Part shown: positions 31,983 to 42,400 of the stretch, in pieces
How the letters are laid out: each line of letters opens with the position of its first letter
How positions within the stretch are numbered: position 1 is the stretch's first letter
Assembly (NCBI GenBank): GCA_030144725.1
Contig: JASKMD010000001.1
Location: 3,961,579-4,025,578, forward strand
Length of the DNA: 64,000 nt
Direction of reading: 5' to 3'
Origin: Haematococcus lacustris
Lineage: Eukaryota > Chlorophyta > Chlorophyceae > Chlamydomonadales > Haematococcaceae
The notes under the pieces: generated by a model
Database searches by the model: none
Told to the model about the DNA's origin: nothing
The model's input: the letters and a program-made list of their open reading frames with translations, nothing else
Position numbers and translations under genes: made by a program

Positions 31983-33466
31983 CCCAGCAATTCGAGCTCA
32001 GACAGCGCGCACACAGCTGCTCCCCGCTTGGGCAACACAGACAGCCAGAAGGTACGATGGCCACACAACGTGTAGGTGCTGCTGTTGTTGGCCCATCTGC
32101 ACAGTCAGGCCAGCCCCCCGATGCGGCGGTCATGGTCACCGACACCCTTCTTGATGCAATGTGTGAAGCGTTGAGGGGTCCGTGGCCCTAGGCAAGGAGC
32201 ACCAGCCCAGCAGCTTGTCACGTGAGAGACAGTCCAAGACATTAGTGTGCTGCAGTGGGTAGAAGTTCAGCTCCACCTCTGCCACTGTGGAGATGGTCAT
32301 GTTCATTGAAGGCCACCTCCATGTTCATCGCTCCGTGAAAATGTGCCTGGGAAGCTGCGGCTGCTACCTGCTGCTGAGGCAGCTGAGTGGGCTGTGCTAG
32401 TAACAGTGCTGGGCGGCAGGAGGGGTTGGTCTCCACAAGAGTCCCATGCCCCATGCCATATTACGCATGACCAAACCTCTAATCCTAACGCCTCGTAAAG
32501 GCCCAAGTGGGTGTCTGCCAAAGGGGAAGGACCACAGCTGTCTCCGTGCTGTGCCTCTGCTAGGACAGCAACGAAGCACCAGCCGCCACCGCCCACCACC
32601 CTGCCCAGGCCACATTCCCTTGCGTGGCTTGCCATCCCAGCACGGGAGGCCAGGAGGGTATGTACCAATCAAAGTATATAGCTAGTCACGTTCCCCCAGT
32701 TTCCCTTGCACGGCGAATGGTTGGCCGCACTCTTTCTGAATGGCGACCTGATGCACACCCTGGCACGGCTGATCTGCGTTGATAGCGCTGCTGAGTCCCT
32801 GGGATGGCCGACCTGACCCCCCCTCCCAACTCTGTGGCACTGTGGGAATGGTGAGCCCCCGCGGCCTCTCAGCATCAACCCCCGCATGACAGGCCTGGCC
32901 TGCTGTGCAACACTGCTCTTGGGCAGGCCCGTTCTGCTGTTGCTGTGGCCTGCCCCTCAGGATGTTTGGCAGGGTGAGGTGCCCCATGCCTGTAGCAAGT
33001 GACATGTGGCCCCCAGCAGCCACTTATGCAAGTGAACCCCCATACCTCATGCAAAACTGCGAATGGCTGAATCTGAACCCCAGGGCCTCCTAACAAACCA
33101 AGTGGGTGTCTGCACCAAGGGGGAAGTACCAGAGCTGCGGCCGTCCTATAGCGCTGGGAGAACAGTGATGAACAATTCCTGCCCAACCCCCCCTAACTCG
33201 GTGGCTCTGATTGAACAGTGAGGGCCCCAGCAGCCACGTACGACCAGTCCCCACCTAACAGGCCTGCCGGGTGGCTGTGCAGCAGTTTGGAGTTGTTCAG
33301 CACTGTGGGCCTGTTGCATAGTGCTGTTCATGACATCATCTCAAGGGCTGCAGGTCTTGCTTCAGCGCGTGCCAGCCGTGACAGCAATGCCCAGCACCTG
33401 ACTGTCAGACCAGCTCCACGAGCTGAGCAGCCTAACACCATGGCAGGCACCCAGCCCTGATCCCGT
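31983..33466. other. Intergenic region between the duplication and the cyclase gene
   Basis: No gene recognised. Two diverged copies of a ~140-bp segment are visible (about 32438-32580 and 33035-33180), sharing CCAAGTGGGTGTCTGC. It probably includes the 3' UTR of the cyclase. Confidence 0.45.
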
Positions 33467-36400
33467 TCAGGCGTCCACCTCCTCCCCTGCCGCACCCCGT
33501 TCATTGGAGAGGTGCTGCCGGCGTCCAAACGACAAGGAATGTGTCAAGTTTGAGGAGGAGGAGTGTGCGATGCGGAGCGGCATGGTGCCGCGTCCCAGGC
33601 TATTTGAGAAAACAGGCATAGGCAGCATGGGGGCCAGCTGCACGGCAGGTGAGATGTTGGTACAGAGGCCCGCTGGCCGGACCACCAGTGGCAGGCTAGG
33701 AGCAGGGGGGAGCACCTGCTGCTGCCCCAGCGGCTGCCGCTGCTGGTACTGCTCCCATGCCTGCTGGTGCTCCTGTGCTTGCTGCAGGTACGAATCTATG
33801 TCAGGAGGGCTGCCACTGGACACGCTGGCTGGCAAAATTTCAGCAGCGCCCAGACTGCGTCGCAGCCGCTGGTTGTTCAGCGGTTGCAGGTGTGAAGGCC
33901 TCGGCGCTGCGGACTGAGGCCTTGTGGCCAGAGAGCATGCTGCAGCACCTAGCAGTGCGTGCCTAGTCACAGCTTCAGCCCCTGGTGGGGCATAGTCTCC
34001 AGAGTCCATGCACTTATAGCTGTGGCCAGCTGAGGGGCAGGGGCTGAGGGAGGGGGCGGCAGGGGTCGAACAGGGTGCTGGAGCCCCCAGAACTCCCTCT
34101 TCATCCACGCCATCTCCAAACTCAATCCCTGTGGCAACATGCAACGCCAGGACATGCTCATTGGCACCAGGGGGCTTGAGCCTCACAGCCGGCACATGTG
34201 GCGGCAGGATGTGCTCACGCGGCGAGTGCAACTGGTTCCACTCAATTGTTGGCACCGCATGTGATGTGGAGGTGGACTGGCACCAGGGCATGCCAAGGGG
34301 CTGGGCCTGCAGGTTGCTGAGCTACCATCACCAGAAATCGATGATCGGGCACCTGGCAATGCAGGGCCCACCAAGAAGTTCACCCTCACCCTGCCCCACC
34401 CTACCGCCCCCTCCCTCAGCCCCTGGCCCACTCCACTCCACCCTGCCCCACCCCACGTTGCTGGTATAAAGCATTAGCAAGCAGCAGCGGTGGCAGCAGC
34501 ACACATACACATTCGGGTTTGGAGCTGATGTTGTGCATTAGCTAGCTTCACGCATTACCACCTTGCTGCGTGTTTCCAGCAAGGCATGTTGCTCTCACCT
34601 GCCAGCTGACCAACAGTTGACGGTGACAGAATGGGAGGACCTTGCCGGGGAGGTGCTGGCAGGGGGTTAGTGGGCAGGCTGCGCAGCTTGGCGGAGCCTC
34701 TAGACCCCTTTGGCTCCACCCACCTGCCGAGCGGCAGGGAAGCAGAGAGGACACGCCCGTCACTCTAACCCTACCATGATCATCACGGCTTTGTATATTA
34801 TACTATAAGATGTTGCAATAGCCAGCCTGGTATGGCTGCATGGGGCAAGGGAACAATGTGGCTGCCGGCAAGGCTCAGGGTATGCAGTTAGGAGGCATGG
34901 GGAAACCAAATTGCTAGCAGTGTACAGCGTCAAAAAAACAAGAACTGCAACCACAATAACAGCCATGGTGCAAAAACTCCAGCTTTCCAGGTTGGGTTAG
35001 AGTTAGCCTATGTGAGAGTCAGGCGGGTGGCGGCAGTCAAGGCAGCCTGAACCACTGCGCTTACCATGTGGTCATCTGTCCCTTGCCCTTGATCTCCATG
35101 CTGCCCCGGCACAAGAACTGGAAGGCCGGCAGGTGGGCGATCAGGCTGTAGGTGTGCTGGCTGATATGAACAGCGCCAGCCTCTCCAGAACTCTCCATTC
35201 GGGAGGCCGTGTTAACGGTGCTGCGATGCCAGGCAGCCAGCAGGGCAGGCACAATGTGGCATGCAAAATGTGGCATGCGTGAAGTATGCAGGACCACATG
35301 CCAGGTATGTGACCTCAGAGGGCGGATGGTGTGGCTAGGCAAGCACAGGAGCAGGAGGGAGCAACGAGAGGTGAGGCCGGGCTAGGGTAGGTTGGCGGAG
35401 CAGGGCCTGCTCAGGCTCTGGCACACAGGCCTACAGCCTGCAGCTGCCAGGGAGTACTGGAGTACTTGAAGGCCTAGATTTGCTTATTGACACACACAGG
35501 GCTAGAGCAGGCGGGCTTGCCACTAGTGTAGCCAACCCGCTGTCTTGGTGGTTGTCGGACCGCGTCATGTTTGCGCGTTGTGGGAGGAGAGATCTCAACA
35601 CTGCTGGGACCGCCGGTTTGAACCCCATCCGGAGTTAAGGCCCGGCCGCGACTACCAGGACCGTTTCAGGAAGCTTCCTCAACGCTCCTAAATACCTTGG
35701 TAGGTAACAATGATGGTGCAGTCGACCCGCTGTGTGCTTGCAGCCGCCCCTCGGGCCCTCTTCAAGTACAAGAGGGGGGTTGAGCGCCCTTCTGTGCGTG
35801 CTATGGCAAAACAGCATGGCGTCCCCCGCTCCACCCTCAGCGACTTTATCAACAATGGGGGTAGGGTAGCTACAAAGGGGAGACCGACAGCTTTGACTGA
35901 GGCAGAGGAGATGCAGCTCGTCAGCATTGTCAAGGGGGCCCAAGCGCAGGGTAGGGGGGTTAACAGATTGGACCTCCTTGGAGCAATGCAGCGGGCCTGC
36001 GAGGTCCGTGTGAGCAAGGGCCTGCCACGCTCCTTTTCTAATGCAAGCTCGAGCAGCAAATGAAGCCATTGAATAAAGTTGAATTTACTAGTATACATGT
36101 TAAAATCGAAATAAAACCATACAAAACGAAGCCATTGAAGCGGGCCTTTGCCAAGACGGGCTTATACCCCCCCAACAAGGAGCAGCTGCTGGCAGCTGCT
36201 AAAGACTCCATCCAAGCTGGCAAGAGCATGGCGACTCTAGCACCATGGAAGCGCCTCAATGTCACCAAAGATATGATGGATGCAGCTGTTAGTTGCTCAA
36301 TGGAGGAGCAACCTCCGTTGCATTTCCAGGCAGTGGACCAGTTCTACAACAGGCAGGAGCTGGAAGAGCAGGTTTCCAGGAGGGCAGCTAAGTATGGCGG

Positions 36401-39400
36401 AGGGGCTCGCGTGTAAGGGGGGGGGCACATCGTGATGCTTTAACTTTCGACTCACAACCCAACTTTCATCAACCAATTCTATTGCATTTAGTGATCAACC
36501 CCAATAATGCAGGGTAGAGTTTAAGTAGAAGATGAGAGTATTGCAAGTGGCCGGATTTAGGTAGAGTCAGTTTCTAAACACCCTAAATTGGGGGTATGTC
36601 AGAGTTTTGGCCGTTATGTGACAAGCCGTTCTGTGTCGAGCAGCAGGCTTGAAGCCCTACTTAGTAATACAAAGTATATTCTATATTTACTTTGGCGCAG
36701 TGGCGGAGAAGTTGTGACAGTTTTGGCAAAGAAATGGCCGGAATTAGGCACTTTACTGTGTACTTGAAGGCGTAGAGTTGCCTATTGATACACACAGGGC
36801 TAGAGCAGGCGGGCTTGCCACTAGTGTAGCCAACCGCTGTCTTGCAGCCAACACAGCATCAACTGTCGAGTGTGCATGCGCCAGTCTGCAGCTGCCGCAC
36901 AGCAAGACGAAGGTGAGGGCAGGAGGGCCATCATAGGAGGTGGGCTGCAGCTGCCCTGTACCTGTGAAGCTGCCTGGGCTGCCCTGCTGCTGACCAGGTG
37001 CTGCTGCTGACCAGGTGCTGGTGCCACAGGGAAGCGTCAGGGCCAGTTACTCACTCTCCAAACAGGCAGAACCTGCGCCGCAGCTTGCCAACAATGCCGC
37101 TCATGGCCCGCCCGCTGTGCACACCTGCAGCAAGCACACCACCGCAAGGGTCAGAGCCTGACAAGCTAAGCATCAAGGCACAGCATGCTTGAAAAGCAGC
37201 CAGACATGGCAGAGGCAGAGTGGCAGAGGAGCCAGACAGGAACGGGGTAGGGTTCTAGTGAGAGTGCCAGACCCCACCCCACCCTACATGACCCAGGACA
37301 GGGCAAGGCAGGCTCCTAGGCTGACAGGCTGGGCTGGCAATCAGGCTGGGCTGGCAATCAGGCTGGGCTGGCCCTGGGGCGACTTTGCATGCCCTACGAC
37401 AAACCTGTTGAGACTGCCCTGTTGTACTGATAAGATGAGAAGGACCACCCTGTCTAGCTGCACCAAGCAGTTGCATGCCTTCTGATGAGTGCATTGAGAC
37501 TGTTGGGGCTGCACGAGCTGCATGAGCTTGTGCAGATGGGGCATGGTGGTGTTGGCCAGGCAGGGCTGCTGCTGCGGTCTATTTTATTGCTTACCAATGC
37601 GAATCTGGACAGGTTGGCCTGTGGTGGGCAGCATGACCTGCAGGCAACAGGGCAGCTTGTCATAAGAAATTCAAGGTGTCTTAGGTAGGCAGTCTGGCTG
37701 CAAGGCAGGCAAACAGTGCATAGGCAGGCAGGTGAGCGCGCAGACAAGCTTGTGGCAAGGCTGTAGCAATTGTGGGGCTGACATGGGTGCAGGGCGATGC
37801 TGTGGGAGGATACCCCAAATGGCACCCTCCTCCCTTCATGCGCGCCTGCCAGCTGAGCTTTGTCTTTTAGTCCTTCTAGGGCATGCTCAGGCGGCCATGA
37901 CACAAGCAATTACCTGCGTGCTTCCTGATTTTATACCCGGTGAGATGGGGGTGGAGTGCGCCTAGTGGTCGGTGCCGACGCTCACCTTGGCTGCCGCTTT
38001 GCGCATTGCCAGCGCAAAGCGCACGGCAGTGGCTGCATGGTCGGGGTCAGGGTGCATCAGGCCTGCTGCGGCCTGCAACACACCAAGTGGTCCAGCAGTT
38101 GAGCACTGATGGCACAGGTTGGAAGTCAGGTGCATCAGGCAAAGCAGCTGCCATGGCCAATCAAACAGGCACAAGAACTCTGCCTCATTGGCCTGCATCT
38201 CCACACAATGCAGCACACCACTGCATACCCATGTAGCTCATTAAGGGCAGAGCATCAGGAGCCGCACATGACAAGCTCCTGATCTGTATGACAGCTGCTT
38301 GTAAGACCTCTATGCCCTGCCTTGCTGCTGCTGCTCATTGCTGCTGGCCTTGGGAGCCTATGGCAGCCTCGGCCTTGAATGCTGCAGGCACCACCAGGGC
38401 TGAGGGCCACATGCCCAGCTTGCTGTCAAGGCAGCACCCAAGGCAGCAGGGGCCTGCTGGTGGCTGGCATTACACCCACCATGAGTGAGTCTCCAATCGT
38501 CTCAACCTGGGGTCACGTCACACAGAGGGCCGCTTGGGGTTACAGCACAGACGAAGACATACTTGGGCATGAGGAAAGGAGGTATGTATGTAAGGAAACA
38601 AATGATGACGATATCGAGCACTTAGGGAATGGCATGGGTGATTGCAATTCTTCTTAGTGGCTGGTGGTTGTGCTCTATAGAGAGGAGTTGCTTGCGGGTC
38701 CTGGATGGCTGGCTCAGGGGCCCGTGACTAGCACATGGGTCTCTGTGTTCGACTGCATGCTTTGGGCATGCCTCAATGTGTGACCACACTCAAGAGAACA
38801 ATAACAATTGTCGTCCTGAGCCAAGCATCGCTAGGGGGGTGTGATGATGGTTGCGCCAGCAGCAATGAGCCGCACAGTGGGTCATGACAAAAGACACTTC
38901 AGCCCAGCCCTGTAGCTCCATGAGGAGTAAAAGCCAAAGGTGGCGGCCAACAGGCTTGACCCACCTTGTAGATGGCGTTCCCGCTGGCCAGGCACAGGTC
39001 ATCAAAGCGGGTGTACTGCGCAGGGGCATCGAGGGCACCAGGCGGTTGAGGATTGACACCAGGCAGGCAGACAGGCAGCAGCTGCTGTGCAAGGTCTGTC
39101 TGTGTGCATTGTGGGAATATTCCTGGACAGGGCAGGCAGCGCTTGCTGGAGGGAGGGAGGAAGGCAGGCCTGGCAAAGGTCGCACGTCTTCCACGTATGT
39201 CATGCAAACTAGGGGGCAGGGTGATCCTAGCCTGATCATGGCTGCCCACACACCATGCCATTTACAAGGGGGAAGGGAGGCTGACAGGGTTGGGTCCCCT
39301 TCACCCATCCCCCTAACCCCACACACTAACCCTACCTCTCAAGGTCCTTGAGGCAGGGTGGTCCTAATAGGGGTGAGTTGCCTGAAGCCGGCCACTTCTT

Positions 39401-42400
39401 TGCGAATACATCCCACCACCCACAGCGCGCAAACATGACATGCCTTGACAACCAACCTAGCAACGACCTGACGATGAGATGCGCAAAAAGAAAACGAAAA
39501 GAAAAGAGAACAGGACGCTGTTATATTGCTGGAATGAGGCAACTGTGTAGCCTGACCAAGGTCCTGGCCCGACCAAGGTCATACAGGCACTTGAGACACC
39601 TGAGACCTACAGGGCACCTGAAGTAGGGTTGTCTAGCCTAATTGAGGCGCACCATGTCATTGAGCATGGTCATGACCAGCTGAGGGTGCACCTTCTGCGC
39701 CATGTCCGTGAATCCGACCACATCTGGACCAGCAGCATAGTGCAGGACTCATGGGGCAGGGTACCACAGCAAGCTCAAGTTCACGACAGGGTTCACACTG
39801 ACACTCAGGGCAGGCAGGAGGTCAGGCAGGAGTGTGCAGGGTGCAGGCAGAAGATCATGCAAGGCCAGGCAGCGCCAGCCACTGCAGCACAGCATGCCAC
39901 CAGGGCAGGCAGGAGGTCAGGCAGGGGCAGGTAGGGTGCAGGCAGGTTAGGAAGGCGTTGCCAGCCATTGCACCACAGCATGGACCTACCAGAGAAGATG
40001 ATGGAGATGTTTTCGTGCCACTCAGCCAGCTGGTGGGTGAGGCTGGGCAGGCCTCTAGGCAGCTGTAGCCCTTCCCGCCTGCCGCCCCCCTGAGCGCTCA
40101 CAGCAGTAGCCAGGTCCGACAGCCCATCATCACCCCCCTCCTCGCCATCCGTGACCTTGGACTCCTCACTGCTACCACCCTCACTGCTGCCACCACTGCG
40201 CCTGATGGACTCGTTGTACGTGTGAGGCACGGGTGGCAGCGGGTTAGCATCGGCCGCCACACCACCCTGGCCAGGCCAGGACCAACGTGGCCCTGCCTCT
40301 ACCTCCTGCCCCCTGGCATCCGGGCGGCGTCTGGCCTGTGTCGGGGCGCTGTTGGCCGGGCACAGGGTGGCGGTGTCGTGCAGGGAGGGGTGGGGCAGGC
40401 TTCTGCCCCAGCTGCCATTGCTGGTCAGGGCTGCTTGCAGCTTGAGGGCCAGGGCACTGCTGGGGCCGGCCAGGGCGGAGTACAGCAGGTGGGACCAGCT
40501 CTTGTGGGAGGAGACGGACGAGTCTTGGCCCGGGAAGGAGCTGGGGGCGGCGATGCTACCTGGGTGCTGCTGGGCCAGCGCCATGAGGGCCTCTGGGGTC
40601 AGGCTGGAGCGGCGGCGTTGGCTGGTGAAGAGGGGGGGCCCGCCGGGGGGAGAGGGCTGGGGGGTAGTGTGCCAAGCAGCTGGGAGCCTGAGTGGGGGTT
40701 GGGTGTGGTGGGAGCGTGTGTGTGGGCTGTGGGGGAGCGACATGCTACCATTCATCACATGAGGGTGTGAAAGTGGCAGGGGCGGCAGCTCAGACTGTGA
40801 CATGTCTGTGTCCTGGGACTGGGCAGAGTGGAGGATGTCGCAGCTGGCAGCAGGGGACCAAGCAGGGTCCCCTGCCAGGTCGGCCTGCAGCTGCGAGGCC
40901 ATGGCTGTGAAGCCGCGGCTGGGGTCAGGGCAGCCGTGGGTGAGGCAGTCTCGACCCTGGCTTGCCGCGCCCTGACCTGTTGTAGAGGAGGGGATGGGAG
41001 GTAGGGTGCGGCCATGGGGTATGGCAGCAGGCTCAGGAGGCAATGCTGCCAAGTCCTCTGGGGCCTCACTGGCCCGCACTGCTTGCCCTGCTGCGCCTGC
41101 AACCTCCTTCTGCATGGTTGGACTGCTAGTCTGTGCAGGGCCAGCCATGTTGGCAGCTGCATGCAGCAGCCTGGGTGGGGCCAGGTTCACCTGGCCATGA
41201 GTGCCCCTGGGCTGGGCTGTGTGGCGAGGGCTGCTGCCACCTGTGGGAAGGTCTGTGGCACTGGTGTGGGGCTGTCCAGGTTGGCAAGATGGGCCACCAG
41301 AGGTGGCACTGGTAAAGCTGATGGAGCTGGCTATGCTGGTCAGGTGGACCAAGGCAGGCTTGTCACAGGGGCTGCCCTGCTGACTGCCCAGAGGGCATCG
41401 CTTCTTGAGGCTTAGCTGCAGGTGGGGCGAAGGCAGGGCAGGCAAGGGTAGGGGTGGGCACGGGAGCAGCCGCGACCAAGGAGCCTGTTGGACAGTCACT
41501 AGGCCAGGGCAATGGGCACGTCACATCTGGCACCCAGCAACATCTGACATTTAACCCTAGTGAATAGTTATCTATATATCCAATAGTGTAGGGCTATTCA
41601 AGTCCTGCCTGGCAATCATGCTTAAACAGCAAAGTCTAGGGTCTGAACCCAGCAGTGGCCACCACAAACCTTGCGAGCCCAGCGAGTCCCCTGATCAAAT
41701 GTGGTGGCCACCTTTTTCAGCATACGCTGTGGCCACTGCTTGCGTGGCTTGCCATCCTGCGGCCTTCCCGCCACGCTCTGTCCGCCTCGAGGCCCCTGCT
41801 GCTCCTGCTGATGCCCCGAGTACAGGCTGCTGCTCAGGTGGACACTGGGCTGTGAGCTGCAGCTGGCTGGCTGGAGCTGGCTGGCTGGAGCTGTGTGCTG
41901 TTCAGCAGATGGACCGGGTCGAGGGCGCCCTGTGGGCACTAGGCCTTGCCGGCACAGGGGGTAGGCACCCGCAGCCTCTGGAACACTATCTCGAACATAG
42001 TGGGCTGCTTGGCTGTGCCCGCATGCTCCTGCTGTTGCTTGCTGTGCAGGAGTACTGGCATCTGTCGTGGCCCTATTAGGCTTTGACTCCCTAACCAGCA
42101 GCAGGGCCTTGGCGTGGCTCAGCTGTGCTTGTCCCACACAGTCAGGCAGGAACTCAGGGGTGGACTGCCCACTTGGTGCGACACAGCCCAGGGCCTCAGG
42201 AGCAGTGTCGGGAAGGCCTGGCATGGACTGGCTGCCTAACCTCATGCTGGCGCTAGCTTGGCCTGTGGCAGTACAGGGCTGGTCAGCAACCGCAGGACAA
42301 CGATGGGGCAGTCTCTGCAGCAGGTGGAGCACATGGTCAGGGGCTATGGCGGGCACAGGGGCCGGTGACGGCAGCTCCAGCTTGCCATTTGCTGCAGCTT

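Larger units (their letters stand above)
35463..36844 (+). mobile_element. Pogo/CENP-B-like DNA transposon remnant in a cyclase intron
   Basis: A 1.38 kb segment bounded by 84-bp direct repeats (35463-35545 and 36761-36844, about five differences) and containing two transposase-like fragments. It lies wholly within the intron between cyclase exons 35065-35220 and 37055-37124, in antisense orientation. I did not find convincing terminal inverted repeats. The boundaries are therefore those of the direct repeats and may be wider than the element itself. Confidence 0.6.
35065..39990 (-). other. Catalytic-domain exons of the cyclase
   Basis: Exons with matching phases: end of the linker exon at 39990 (HENISIIFS), then 39653-39723, 38965-39015, 38480-38506 (27 nt, only VETIGDSLM), 37986-38072, 37595-37637, 37055-37124 and 35065-35220. 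A further exon, 34599-34723, follows in phase (WVEPKGSRG). The joined domain has the usual class III order without gaps. The 37054-35221 intron is enlarged by a transposon remnant. Confidence 0.88.

Noticed and set aside
33467..34291. Separate small gene on the minus strand
   Set aside because: It lies directly downstream of the cyclase, in the same orientation, with tail-like composition. I treat it as the probable last cyclase exon, although the junction phase does not fit.
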